From the NCBI GenBank assembly GCA_000471925.1, contig CP006667.1, positions 1,488,001 through 1,552,000 of the forward strand: a stretch of DNA of 64,000 bases, in the 5' to 3' direction. The notes below the pieces were generated by a model. That model was not told where the DNA came from. It made no database searches and saw only the letters and a list, made by a program, of their open reading frames with translations. Source of the DNA: Ralstonia pickettii DTP0602. Lineage in GTDB: Bacteria > Pseudomonadota > Gammaproteobacteria > Burkholderiales > Burkholderiaceae. Below, piece after piece: positions 53,684 to 62,720 of the stretch. The stretch's first letter is position 1; the number at the start of each line of letters is the position of its first letter. The translations under genes and the position numbers were made by a program.

Positions 53684-54025
53684 ATGAAAGTGAACCGAAC
53701 CCGGCACGGGCATCCGCAGCATGGTATCGCCGGCGCATGCCTTGCGCTGGCGGCGGCCGCGCTGGCGCTCGTGGCCGCAGGGGCGGTGCATGCCCAATCG
53801 GCCGGCATGGCCAACCTCCTCAAGCGCCATCCCTCGGCCCAGGCCAGCGACCCCGGCAACAACCACCGCGAAGCGCGGGCCCGCGCCGAGCGCCATCGCG
53901 CCGAGCAGCGCGAGGCCGAGCGCCGCCGGGAAGAACGAGGCGGCTCGCGGCTGTCGCCGGACGAACGCCGCAAGCTGCGCAAGAACCTCTACGACTTCGG
54001 GCGCGACATCTACCAGGGCGGCTGA
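53684..54025 (+). CDS. small exported basic protein of unknown function
   Basis: A 113-residue protein. A signal peptide covers about residues 1-38 (hydrophobic ACLALAAAALALVAAGAVHAQS). The mature part has a strongly charged stretch (residues ~60-85, alternating Glu, Arg and Ala), then SPDERRKLRKNLYDFGRDIYQGG. The last block resembles the short C-terminal motif found in other small exported Burkholderiales proteins, by memory, but it has no known function. It converges with the following amidohydrolase gene (15 bases). Confidence 0.72.
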   Translation: MKVNRTRHGHPQHGIAGACLALAAAALALVAAGAVHAQSAGMANLLKRHPSAQASDPGNNHREARARAERHRAEQREAERRREERGGSRLSPDERRKLRKNLYDFGRDIYQGG

Positions 54026-54040
54026 GCGCCGCCCGGGCTT

Positions 54041-55303
54041 TCAGCCGCGCGGCTGGAAGTGCCGCAGGAAATCGACGAACACCTCCGCCGCCAGTTGCGC
54101 ATCCTCGGCCGTGATCGTCTCCAGCGGATTGTGGCTGATGCCGCCGTTGCCGCAGCGCACGAACAGCATGGCGATGTCCGTGATGCGCTGCATCATCATC
54201 GCGTCATGGCCCGCGCCGGAGGGCAGCTCGAAGGCCTGCAGCCCGCGCTTTTTTAGCACGGCGCCGAACTGGTCCATCAGCCAGCGCGCGCACGGGGCGT
54301 TGTTGACCGGCGGCACGCGTTCCACCTGCGCGGTCAGGCCGCGCCGCTGCGCGATCTGGTTGATGCCGGCCACGATATCGGCAATCGCTGCTTCGCGGAT
54401 GCCGTCCTCGCCCGCGCGGATATCCATCGAGAAGGTGCAGGCCGCCGGGATCACGTTGCTTGAGCCGTCGGGCACCTGGAGCTGGCCGACCGTGCCCACC
54501 AGCGTGGGGGCCGCCGAGCAGCGCTGTTCGACCAGCAGGATCATTTCCGCCGCGCCCGCGGCAGCATCCTTGCGCATGCCCATCGGCGTGGTGCCGGCAT
54601 GGCTGGCCAGTCCTTCCACCTTGACCTGGAAGCGGCTGCTGCCGGCGATCTGCGTGACCACGCCCAGCGGCAGGCCGTGGTGCAGCAGCACCGGGCCTTG
54701 TTCGATATGCACTTCCACAAAACCCAGCAGCGTGGCGGGATCGACCGCCGCCGCACGCAGGGCCGCCAGATCGCCCGCGCCGGGCAGCCCGGACGCTGCC
54801 AGCGCCTCGCGCAGCGTGATGCCCTCCGCGTCCTGGCGCTCCAGCAGCGCCGGATCGAAGCGGCCCGCCAGCACGCTGCTGGCGAGGAAGCTGGTCTTGA
54901 AGCGCAGCCCTTCCTCCTCGGCGAAGCCAACCACCTCGAAGTGGTAGGGCAGGCGGATGCCGGCTTGATTGAGCGCGCCGACCACCGCGACCGGCAGCAA
55001 AATGCCCAGGCGCCCGTCATAGCGCCCGCCATTGCGCACGGTATCGAAATGCGAGCCGGTCATCAGCACGCGTGCGTCCTGCACAGCCGGGTCAGCGGCA
55101 TAGCGGCCGATCACGTTGCCGGTGGCGTCGATGCGCACCTGCATGCCGGCCGCTTCCATCCACTGTGCCAGCCGGGACTGCGCGGCACGGTGGGCCGGGG
55201 TCAGGTAGGCGCAGGTCAGGCCGCCTTCCATGTCGGAGAAGCGGGCGAGCTGGTCGGCACGGTCGAGGATGGACTGGCCGAGGGAAGCAGGGGGCTGGGT
55301 CAT
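54041..55303 (-). CDS. Zn-dependent amidase of the allantoate/N-carbamoyl-amino-acid hydrolase family
   Basis: A 420-residue M20 peptidase-like hydrolase (HyuC/AllC). Motifs: GSHFDTVRNGGRYDG (metal His and Asp), FAEEEGLRF (Glu pair) and EVHIEQGPVLLHHGLPLGVV. These hydrolyse N-carbamoyl amino acids, ureidoglycolate or allantoate. No allantoin or hydantoin genes lie nearby, so the substrate cannot be told. ATG 55303. Confidence 0.9.
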   Translation of the reverse strand: MTQPPASLGQSILDRADQLARFSDMEGGLTCAYLTPAHRAAQSRLAQWMEAAGMQVRIDATGNVIGRYAADPAVQDARVLMTGSHFDTVRNGGRYDGRLGILLPVAVVGALNQAGIRLPYHFEVVGFAEEEGLRFKTSFLASSVLAGRFDPALLERQDAEGITLREALAASGLPGAGDLAALRAAAVDPATLLGFVEVHIEQGPVLLHHGLPLGVVTQIAGSSRFQVKVEGLASHAGTTPMGMRKDAAAGAAEMILLVEQRCSAAPTLVGTVGQLQVPDGSSNVIPAACTFSMDIRAGEDGIREAAIADIVAGINQIAQRRGLTAQVERVPPVNNAPCARWLMDQFGAVLKKRGLQAFELPSGAGHDAMMMQRITDIAMLFVRCGNGGISHNPLETITAEDAQLAAEVFVDFLRHFQPRG

Positions 55304-55400
55304 GGCGGTACGGCTTGGGACGGCCGGTTGAATCGGTTGAATCGGGAAGAGGGAACAACGGAGGCGCCAGCGCCCCCTGTCGCCCCCGGGGGCAGCCGCG

Positions 55401-56372
55401 TCAGCTGTTGCGGATCCACGTCTTCCACGCGATCCATAACTTGCGCATCGGCGTCAGCGCGATGCGCTGGTTCAGCACCTGGAACTGGCTGGCCTCGAGT
55501 TCGTCGAGCAGCGCGTGGTAGATCGCGCCCATCAGCAGGCCGGCGCGCTGGGCGCGGCGATCCTGCTTCGGCAGCAGCGCCAGGGCCTCGCGGTACAGCG
55601 CGCGGGCGCGGCCGGCGTGGTATTGCATCAGCGCGACGAAGCGCTCGGAATGCTGGCCCTTGAGGATATCGGAGGCCGGCACCTGGAACTGCTGCAGCGT
55701 ATTGACCGGCAGGTAGATACGGCCGCGGCGGGCGTCTTCGCCCACGTCGCGCAGGATATTGACCAGTTGCAGCGACTGCCCGAGCTTCTCGGCAAAGACC
55801 AGCGTCTTCGGGTCGGTATAGCCGAATAGCCTCGCGCTGAGCGTGCCGACCACGCCAGCCACGCAATGGCAGTAGCGGTTCAGGCCGGCCTCGTCCAGGT
55901 AGCGGGTCTGGGTCAGGTCCATTTCCATGCCGTCCAGCACCTCGGACATCTCGGCATGGGGCAGGCCGGCACTGTGCACGTGCGGTTGCAGCGCCTTGGT
56001 CGCCGGGTGGGTGGGCTCGCCCTCGAACAGGCGGCGCACCTCGCCGCGCCACCAGTCCAGCTGCTGGTGGGCCAGGCCCGGGTCGTGGCTGTCGTCGACC
56101 ACGTCATCGACCTCGCGGCACCAGGCGTACAGCGCGGTGATGGCGCGGCGGCGTTCGGCCGGCAGGAACAGGAAGCTGTAATAGAAACTCGAGCCGCTCT
56201 GGGCGACTTTCTCTTGGCAATACTGATCGGGCGTCACGCCGTTCTCGGTCTGAAGATATTGGGGGATGTTGGCAAAAGCGGGGCGCGCCAGCGGCGCGCC
56301 GGATTGTAGCATCGCGGCATTTAACCACAGCTCGTCGGCCCCCAACGGCACCTGAAGCTTCATTCCAGCCAT
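55401..56372 (-). CDS. squalene/phytoene synthase family protein (HpnD-like)
   Basis: A 323-residue prenyl-condensing enzyme. The two Asp-rich motifs are ALYAWCREVDDVVDD and NILRDVGEDARRGRIYLP, both present. HpnD forms hydroxysqualene from presqualene diphosphate in the hopanoid route and is about 280 residues; this one has an extra ~40 residues. The start ATG at 56372 has AGGCGA before it; ATG 56363 is in frame. The hpnC, hpnE and shc genes are not in the window. It is divergent from the RND operon. Confidence 0.85.
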   Translation of the reverse strand: MAGMKLQVPLGADELWLNAAMLQSGAPLARPAFANIPQYLQTENGVTPDQYCQEKVAQSGSSFYYSFLFLPAERRRAITALYAWCREVDDVVDDSHDPGLAHQQLDWWRGEVRRLFEGEPTHPATKALQPHVHSAGLPHAEMSEVLDGMEMDLTQTRYLDEAGLNRYCHCVAGVVGTLSARLFGYTDPKTLVFAEKLGQSLQLVNILRDVGEDARRGRIYLPVNTLQQFQVPASDILKGQHSERFVALMQYHAGRARALYREALALLPKQDRRAQRAGLLMGAIYHALLDELEASQFQVLNQRIALTPMRKLWIAWKTWIRNS

Positions 56373-56387
56373 TTCGTCGCCTGCCGT

Positions 56388-56431
56388 TTGACGCACCCCT
56401 GCCGTCATCGCTATATTACTGACCGGCCAGT
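56388..56431 (+). promoter_or_regulatory. efflux operon promoter with a TetR-type palindrome
   Basis: TTGACG (56388-56393), 18 bases, then TATATT (56412-56417): a good sigma-70 pair. The start point, near 56424, falls in the palindrome ACTGACCGGCCAGT (56418-56431), whose arms match at 12 of 14 positions and which extends to 16 of 20. A repressor bound there would block the efflux genes downstream. A TetR gene is not present beside it. Confidence 0.62.
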
Positions 56432-56553
56432 TATTTATTGTCCGCGCCGGCCCCCGCGGCCCTCCAGACTTCCTGGCATGTCCCGGCGCACGGATTCGTT
56501 GATACTGGGCTGTATTGTCTCGCCAGCTGTTCCATCCGACTTGTTGCTTACCG

Positions 56554-57750
56554 ATGCCAGTGCTTTGCCAAGTGCCGGAAGTTGCGGCCGCAGATACTCC
56601 TGCCGTTCCAAGAACCCTGAGCCGGGCCGGCCGGCTGCTTGCCCTGCTTGCGGCCGCATCCGCGCTGGCGCTGGCCGGCTGCGGCAAGAAGACCGAGCCC
56701 GCGCCGGAAGTCCGCCCGGTGCGCCTGATGCAGCTCAGCCAGCACGGCGGCAAGACCGCCTTCGAGTTCTCCGGCGACGTGCGCCCGCGCGTGGAGTCCC
56801 GGCTGGGCTTCCGCGTCGGCGGCAAGATCGCGGCGCGGCTGGTCGACGTGGGTGCGACGGTGCGCAAGGGACAGCCGCTGGCGCGCCTGGACCCGACCGA
56901 CCTGTCGCTGGCCGAGGCCGGTTCGCGCGCCCAGTATGAAGCGGCCCGGACCGACCGCGACCTGGCCGCCGCCGACCTGAAGCGCTACAACGACCTGTTC
57001 GCCAAGGGCTTTATCAGCGCCGCCGAGCAGCACCGGCGCAAAGCGACCTATGAGGCCACCGAGTCGCGCCTGCGGCAGGCCGAAGCCGGCCTGCGCAGCC
57101 AGTCCAACCAGACCGCCTATGCGGTGCTCCATGCCGACGCGGATGGCGTGGTCACGGCGATCGATGCCGAGGTCGGCCAGGTGGTCACCCCCGGCCAGCC
57201 GGTAGTGCGCGTGGCGCAGACCGCGGAGAAGGAAGTTGCCATCGGCCTGCCCGAAGACCAGGTCGACCAGCTGCGCGGCATCACCGACGTGACCATCCAT
57301 ACCTGGGCCGAGCCGCAGCGCACGCTGCCGGGCCGCGTGCGCGAGATCGCTGCCGCCGCGGACCCCGTTACCCGCACTTACGCCACCCGCGTGACCATTC
57401 CCAACCCGCCCGCCGACCTGAAGCTCGGCATGACGGCGGTGGTGACCTTCGTGCGCAATGGGGCCACCCCGGCCATCCGCGTGCCGCTGACCGCGCTGCT
57501 GCAGGAGCAGGGCCGCAACCAGGTGTGGGTCTTTGACGCCGCCGCCGGCACGGTCAAACCGGTGCCGGTGACGTTGGGCGAGGCCATCGGCAACGAGGTC
57601 GAGGTGCGCCAGGGGCTGGCACCCGGCCAGACCATCGTCACGGCCGGGGTCCACCTGCTGCGCCCGGGCCAGAAGGTGCGGCCGCTGCAGACCGTGACGC
57701 CGGCGTCCGCGCCCGCATCCGCGCTGGCCGCCAACCCGACGCAGGGTTGA
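56554..57750 (+). CDS. RND efflux membrane fusion lipoprotein (periplasmic adaptor)
   Basis: A 398-residue adaptor. The lipobox LAGC gives lipidated C43; the HlyD-type barrel and lipoyl parts follow (GFRVGGKIAARLVDVGATVRKGQPLARLD) with a helical hairpin at residues ~130-185. The start at ATG 56554 is proposed; the frame is open to a TTG at 56515. It links the inner-membrane pump encoded 6 bases downstream to an outer-membrane factor that is not in the window. The substrate is not known. Confidence 0.9.
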   Translation: MPVLCQVPEVAAADTPAVPRTLSRAGRLLALLAAASALALAGCGKKTEPAPEVRPVRLMQLSQHGGKTAFEFSGDVRPRVESRLGFRVGGKIAARLVDVGATVRKGQPLARLDPTDLSLAEAGSRAQYEAARTDRDLAAADLKRYNDLFAKGFISAAEQHRRKATYEATESRLRQAEAGLRSQSNQTAYAVLHADADGVVTAIDAEVGQVVTPGQPVVRVAQTAEKEVAIGLPEDQVDQLRGITDVTIHTWAEPQRTLPGRVREIAAAADPVTRTYATRVTIPNPPADLKLGMTAVVTFVRNGATPAIRVPLTALLQEQGRNQVWVFDAAAGTVKPVPVTLGEAIGNEVEVRQGLAPGQTIVTAGVHLLRPGQKVRPLQTVTPASAPASALAANPTQG

Positions 57751-57756
57751 GGCCGC

Positions 57757-60700
57757 ATGGATCATTCGCGCTTCAATTTGTCGCGCTGGGCGCTCGAGCA
57801 CCAGCCGCTGACCCGTTACCTGCTGGTGGTGCTGCTGCTTGGCGGCTTGCTGGCGTTCTTCCAGCTCGGGCAGGACGAGGACCCGCCCTTTACCTTCCGC
57901 GTGATGGTGGTGCAGGCCTTCTGGCCCGGCGCCACCGCCGAGCAGATCGCCGTCCAGGTCACCGACAAGATCGAGCGCCAACTGCAGGAAGTGCCCTACG
58001 CGGACAAGATCCGCAGCTTCTCCAAGCCGGGCGAGACCACCGTGATCTTCCAGCTCAAGGACACCTCGCCGGCCAAGGAGACCGCGCAGGTCTGGTACAC
58101 CGTGCGCAAGAAGATCGGCGATATCCAGCAGACGCTGCCCGCCGGCGTGCGCGGGCCGTTCTTCAATGACGAGTTCGGCGATGTGTACGGCACCATCTAC
58201 GCGCTCTCGGCCGACGGCTTCAACTACAAGGAACTGCGCGAGTACGCCGACCTGGTGCGCCAGGAACTGCTGCGCGTGCCGGCGGTGGCCAAGGTATCGC
58301 TGATCGGCCTGCAGGACGAGAAGGTCTATATCGAGTTCAACCAGGCGCGCTTCGCCCAGCTCGGGCTCGATATCAACGCCATCGCCGAGCAGATCTCGCA
58401 GCAGAACAACCTGACCGGCAGCGGCGTGCTGGTCACGCCGACCGACAACCTGCAGGTGCGCGTGTCCGGCCAGTTCGCCAGCGTGCAGGACCTGGAGAAC
58501 CTGGTGCTGCGCGGGCCCAACGGCATCGCCAATATCCGCCTGGGCGACATCGCGCACGTCTACCGCGGCTATGTCGATCCAACCCAGACGCGCATGCGCT
58601 TCAACGGCAAGGACGTGATCGGGCTGGGCATCTCGATGCAGAAGGGCGGCGACATCATCCAGCTCGGCAAGGACCTGCGTGCCGCCTTCGACCGGATGCG
58701 CGGCCAGCTGCCGGTGGGCATCGAGATGGGCCAGGTGCAGGACCAGCCGGAAGCCGTCAAACGTTCGGTGGGCGAGTTCGTGCACGTGCTGATCGAGGCG
58801 GTGGTGATCGTGCTGGCGGTCAGCTTCGTCTCGCTGGGCCTGCACACCAAACCGCTGCGGCTGGACGTGCGCCCTGGCCTGGTGGTGGCGCTGACCATCC
58901 CGCTGGTGCTGGCGGTGACCTTCCTGTTCATGAATATCTTCGGCATCGGGCTGCACAAGATATCGCTCGGGGCGCTGATCGTGGCGCTGGGGCTGCTGGT
59001 GGACGACGCCATCATCGCAGTCGAAATGATGGTGCGCAAGCTTGAAGAGGGCTTCTCCAAGATGGAGGCGGCAACCTTCGCCTACACCTCGACCGCGATG
59101 CCGATGCTGACCGGCACGCTGATCACCGCGGCCGGCTTCCTGCCGGTAGGGCTGGCGCGCTCGACCGTGGGCGAGTACACCTTCGCGATCTTTGCCGTGA
59201 CCGCGCTGGCGCTGGTGCTGTCGTGGCTGGCGGCGGTGTATTTCACGCCTTACCTCGGCTACCTGCTGCTCAAGACCCGCGCCCCGGGCGCGGGCGAGCA
59301 CCATGAGGTCTTCGACACGCCGTTCTACGCGCGCTTCCGCCGGCTGGTGGACTGGTGCGTAACGTGGCGCAAGCTGGTGATCGCGATCACGCTGGTGGCC
59401 TTCGCGCTAGGCATCTATGCCTTCAAGTTCGTCGAGAAGCAGTTCTTCCCGGATTCCAGCCGGCCCGAGCTGATGGTGGAGATGTGGATGCCCGAAGGCA
59501 CCAGCTTCGCACAGATGGAGGCCGAGGCCAAGCGCTTCGAGCAGCTGATGCGCAAGGATCGCGAGGTCGAGAGCCTGACCACCTTCGTCGGCACCGGCGC
59601 GCCGCGCTTCTACCTGCCGCTGGACCAGATCTTCCCGCAGAGCAACGTGGCGCAGGTGATCGTGATGCCGGTCAGCACCGAGGTGCGCGACGCCTTGCGC
59701 CGCCGCATCATCACGCTGTTCGACACCGAATTCCCGTACCTGCGCGGCCGCGTCAAGCTGCTGCCCAACGGGCCGCCGGTGGCCTATCCGGTGCAGTTCC
59801 GCGTGATCGGGCCGGAGGCCGCCGCGGTGCGCCAGCTGGCCGACCAGGTCAAGGCGGTGATGCGCGCCAATCCCAATACCGTCGGCGTCAACGACAACTG
59901 GAACGAGAACGTCAAGATGCTGCGCCTGGAGATCGACCAGGACAAGGCGCGCGCGCTCGGCGTCACCACCAACGCGATCGCGCGCGTCACGCAGACCGTG
60001 CTGACCGGCGTGCCGGTGGGCCAGTACCGCGACGGCGACAAGCTGATCGACATCATGATGCGCACCCCGCGCAACGAGCGCGACGCGATCTCGGACCTGA
60101 ACAATATGCTGGTGCCGACCAATAACGGCCGCATGGTGCCGCTGACACAGGTCGCGCGCGTGGCGCTGCGCTCCGAGCCCGGCGTGGTCTGGCGCGAGAA
60201 CCGCGACTTCGGCGTCACCGTGCAGGCGGACGTGGTCGACGGCATCCAGGGTCCGACCGTGACCGCGCAGATCAACCCGCAGCTCGACAAGCTGCGCGCC
60301 CAGCTGCCGGCCGGCTACCGCATCACCGTGGCCGGTGCGGAAGAAGAAAGCGGCAAGGCGGGCGCGTCGATCGCGGTGCAGCTGCCGCTATGCATCTTCA
60401 TTATCTTCACGCTGCTGATGCTGCAGCTGCACAGCTTCTCGCGCGCGACCATGGTGTTCCTGACCGGCCCGCTGGGGCTGATCGGCGCCGCCGCCACGCT
60501 GTTGCTGCTGCGCGCGCCGATGGGGTTTGTGGCGCAGCTGGGCATCACCGCGCTGCTGGGCATGATCATCCGCAACTCGGTGATCCTGGTCGACCAGATC
60601 GAGCAGGACATCAGCGCCGGCGTGCCGCCGTGGACCGCCATTGTGGAGGCTGCGGTGCGCCGCTTTCGCCCGATCATCCTGACCGCCGCCGCGGCGGTGC

Positions 60701-60870
60701 TGGCGATGATCCCGCTGTCGCGCTCGCTGTTCTGGGGGCCGATGGCGGTGGCAATCATGGGCGGGCTGATCATTGCCACCGTGCTGACGCTGCTGTTCCT
60801 GCCGGCGCTGTATGCGGCGTGGTTCCGGGTGAAGCGGCCGGAAGGCGGTGTATCGGCGCTGGCCGGCTAG
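57757..60870 (+). CDS. RND efflux inner-membrane transporter
   Basis: A 1037-residue pump of the AcrB/HAE family. Helix 4 holds GLLVDDAIIAVEMM with D416 and D417, the proton-relay acids. Two large periplasmic loops lie between helices 1-2 and 7-8. The N-terminus is unusual in having a longer soluble lead (MDHSRFNLSRWALEHQPLTRYLL) before helix 1. With its adaptor it would form a tripartite pump. Sequence type suggests solvent, drug or aromatic compound export, not determined. Confidence 0.94.
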   Translation: MDHSRFNLSRWALEHQPLTRYLLVVLLLGGLLAFFQLGQDEDPPFTFRVMVVQAFWPGATAEQIAVQVTDKIERQLQEVPYADKIRSFSKPGETTVIFQLKDTSPAKETAQVWYTVRKKIGDIQQTLPAGVRGPFFNDEFGDVYGTIYALSADGFNYKELREYADLVRQELLRVPAVAKVSLIGLQDEKVYIEFNQARFAQLGLDINAIAEQISQQNNLTGSGVLVTPTDNLQVRVSGQFASVQDLENLVLRGPNGIANIRLGDIAHVYRGYVDPTQTRMRFNGKDVIGLGISMQKGGDIIQLGKDLRAAFDRMRGQLPVGIEMGQVQDQPEAVKRSVGEFVHVLIEAVVIVLAVSFVSLGLHTKPLRLDVRPGLVVALTIPLVLAVTFLFMNIFGIGLHKISLGALIVALGLLVDDAIIAVEMMVRKLEEGFSKMEAATFAYTSTAMPMLTGTLITAAGFLPVGLARSTVGEYTFAIFAVTALALVLSWLAAVYFTPYLGYLLLKTRAPGAGEHHEVFDTPFYARFRRLVDWCVTWRKLVIAITLVAFALGIYAFKFVEKQFFPDSSRPELMVEMWMPEGTSFAQMEAEAKRFEQLMRKDREVESLTTFVGTGAPRFYLPLDQIFPQSNVAQVIVMPVSTEVRDALRRRIITLFDTEFPYLRGRVKLLPNGPPVAYPVQFRVIGPEAAAVRQLADQVKAVMRANPNTVGVNDNWNENVKMLRLEIDQDKARALGVTTNAIARVTQTVLTGVPVGQYRDGDKLIDIMMRTPRNERDAISDLNNMLVPTNNGRMVPLTQVARVALRSEPGVVWRENRDFGVTVQADVVDGIQGPTVTAQINPQLDKLRAQLPAGYRITVAGAEEESGKAGASIAVQLPLCIFIIFTLLMLQLHSFSRATMVFLTGPLGLIGAAATLLLLRAPMGFVAQLGITALLGMIIRNSVILVDQIEQDISAGVPPWTAIVEAAVRRFRPIILTAAAAVLAMIPLSRSLFWGPMAVAIMGGLIIATVLTLLFLPALYAAWFRVKRPEGGVSALAG

Positions 60871-60873
60871 ATC

Positions 60874-61881
60874 TCAGTCCGTGCAACGGCGGCCGGAGAA
60901 CGTCGCAGTGAAGGCCGCGGCCGCCTGCGACGCCTCCCGCATCAGCCCGGCCACGATCTGAGCGGCCGGCGCGATCGCGTCGCAGAAGCCGCCGGCCGGG
61001 CCCAGCGAGACGATGCCGGCGTCGACCTCGCCGTCGGCATAGACGCGCTGCCGCGTGCGCGACGACAGGATCAGGTCGCCAAATTCCGCATGGCTGCGCG
61101 CGCCGGCGGCTTCCAGGCGCTGCACTTCGCGCGCCGTGTCGTTGGCCAGCACGCGCCAGGTGTCGCCCAGCGTGCCGAGGATGGCGGTGGAGCAGTGCTG
61201 GTCGGATTCGACGATGCGCTGCTTCAGCGCCGCATGCGCGCGGATCTCGGCGGCAACCATGAAGCGGCTGCCCATCACCACGCCATCGGCGCCCATCGCC
61301 AGCGCGGCCGCGATCTGGCGGCCGTTGCCGATGCCGCCGCCCAGCAGCAGCGGCACGCGCAGCTTTGCCAGCGCAAAGGCGCCGTTGACAAAGGTCGGCA
61401 GCTGGTTGGCGCCCGGATGCCCGCCTTCCTCCATGCCGACCAGCGTGACCGCGTCCACGCCAAGCCGTTCGGCGCTCAGCGCATGCCGCACGCTCGGACA
61501 CTTGTGGATCACGATGCCGCCGCGCTGGTGGATCGGCTCGACCAGCCCTTCCGGCGAGCCCCCCGCGGTCTCGAAGCAGCGCACGCCTTCGTCCAGCGCC
61601 ACGTCGATCCACGCTTGCACATTGCGGTTGTGCTCCGGCCGGCGCGCCAGCGTGAGGTTGACGCCGAACGGTTTCCCGCCGGTCAGGTCGCGGCAGCGGC
61701 GCAGGTCATCGCGCAGCGCGCCCGGCGATTCGAACGAGCGCGCCGTGATAAAGCCCATCGCGCCGGCGTTGACCATGGCCGCGACGATGCGCGACTCGCC
61801 CAGGTGGTGCATGCCGCCCAGCAGGATCGGGTGGCGGATCGACAGCAGCTCGGTGATGCGGGTACGGAAAGCGGCTTGCAT
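60874..61881 (-). CDS. nitronate monooxygenase-like flavoprotein
   Basis: A 335-residue FMN barrel of the 2-nitropropane dioxygenase/NMO class. It opens TRITELLSIRHPILLGGMHHLGESRIVAAMVNAGAMGFITA, then GMEEGGHPGANQ and the FMN loop LLGGGIGNGRQIAAALAMGADGVVMGSRF. Some members instead act as enoyl-CoA reductases in aromatic or polyketide routes; the enoyl-CoA hydratase and acyl-CoA dehydrogenases upstream fit that. ATG 61881, 11 bases after the hydratase stop. Confidence 0.88.
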   Translation of the reverse strand: MQAAFRTRITELLSIRHPILLGGMHHLGESRIVAAMVNAGAMGFITARSFESPGALRDDLRRCRDLTGGKPFGVNLTLARRPEHNRNVQAWIDVALDEGVRCFETAGGSPEGLVEPIHQRGGIVIHKCPSVRHALSAERLGVDAVTLVGMEEGGHPGANQLPTFVNGAFALAKLRVPLLLGGGIGNGRQIAAALAMGADGVVMGSRFMVAAEIRAHAALKQRIVESDQHCSTAILGTLGDTWRVLANDTAREVQRLEAAGARSHAEFGDLILSSRTRQRVYADGEVDAGIVSLGPAGGFCDAIAPAAQIVAGLMREASQAAAAFTATFSGRRCTD

Positions 61882-61892
61882 GCGGGTTGCCT

Positions 61893-62687
61893 TCAGCCCT
61901 TGAACACCGGCGGCCGCCTGGCGACGAAGGCATCCACCGCCTCGCGGTGGTCCGCGGTCTGGTGCGACAGCACCTGCAACGCGGCCGACAGCTCCAGCAA
62001 GGTGTCGAGCCGGCTGTGCATGCCTTCGCGCATCAGCCGCTTGGCCATGCGTACGGCGTGGGGTGGATTGGCGGCGATGGCATCGGCCAGGCCGCGCGCC
62101 GTGGCCAGCAGTTCGGCGGCCGGTACCACGCGCGAGACCAGGTTCCATTCCAGCGCCTGGCGCGCGTCGATGGCCTGGCCGGTAAAGGTCAGCTCGGCCG
62201 CGCGGGACAGGCCGATGACCCGCGGCAGCAGCCACGCGCCGCCGTCGCCGGGGATGATGCCGAGCTTGACAAAGCTCTCGGCGAACTTTGCTTGCTCGGA
62301 GGCGATGCGGATATCGCACATGCAGGCCAGGTCCAGGCCGGCGCCGATGGCCGGGCCGTTGACGGCGGCGATGACCGGCACTTCCAGGTTGAACAGCGCC
62401 AGCGGCAGCCGCTGGATGCCGCGCCGGTAGTCCTGGCGGATCTCGGTGCCCGGCACTTCGCCGCTGGCGTGCCGGGCCATGCCGGCCACATTGCCGCCGG
62501 AGCAGAAGGCGGTGCCGGCGCCGGTCAGGATCACGGCGCGCACGCTCGCATCGCCGTCGATGCGGTCGATCGCCGCGACGAATTCTTCGACGGCGGTGTT
62601 GCCGGTCAGCGGATTGCGCCGCTCCGGGTCGTTCATGGTCAGCGTGACGACGTGGCCGTCCTGCTCGTAGTTGAGGAAGGTGCTCAT
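61893..62687 (-). CDS. enoyl-CoA hydratase/isomerase family protein
   Basis: A 264-residue crotonase fold. The oxyanion hole parts are FCSGGNVAGM and NGPAIGAGLDLACMCDIRIAS; the catalytic Glu region is VKLGIIPGDGGAWLLPRVIG, with Asp at the place of the second glutamate of the classical hydratase. It would hydrate or isomerise an enoyl-CoA in the catabolic operon. ATG 62687, 33 bases behind the dehydrogenase stop. Confidence 0.92.
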   Translation of the reverse strand: MSTFLNYEQDGHVVTLTMNDPERRNPLTGNTAVEEFVAAIDRIDGDASVRAVILTGAGTAFCSGGNVAGMARHASGEVPGTEIRQDYRRGIQRLPLALFNLEVPVIAAVNGPAIGAGLDLACMCDIRIASEQAKFAESFVKLGIIPGDGGAWLLPRVIGLSRAAELTFTGQAIDARQALEWNLVSRVVPAAELLATARGLADAIAANPPHAVRMAKRLMREGMHSRLDTLLELSAALQVLSHQTADHREAVDAFVARRPPVFKG

Positions 62688-62720
62688 GATGGGTTCCAGG
62701 CGTTGGGTGGCGTGAGGGTG

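Noticed and set aside
56548..59304. 918-codon minus-strand open frame across the RND genes
   Set aside because: No domain and a shadow-like composition (His, Arg, Gly, Gln); the plus-strand RND genes are clear.
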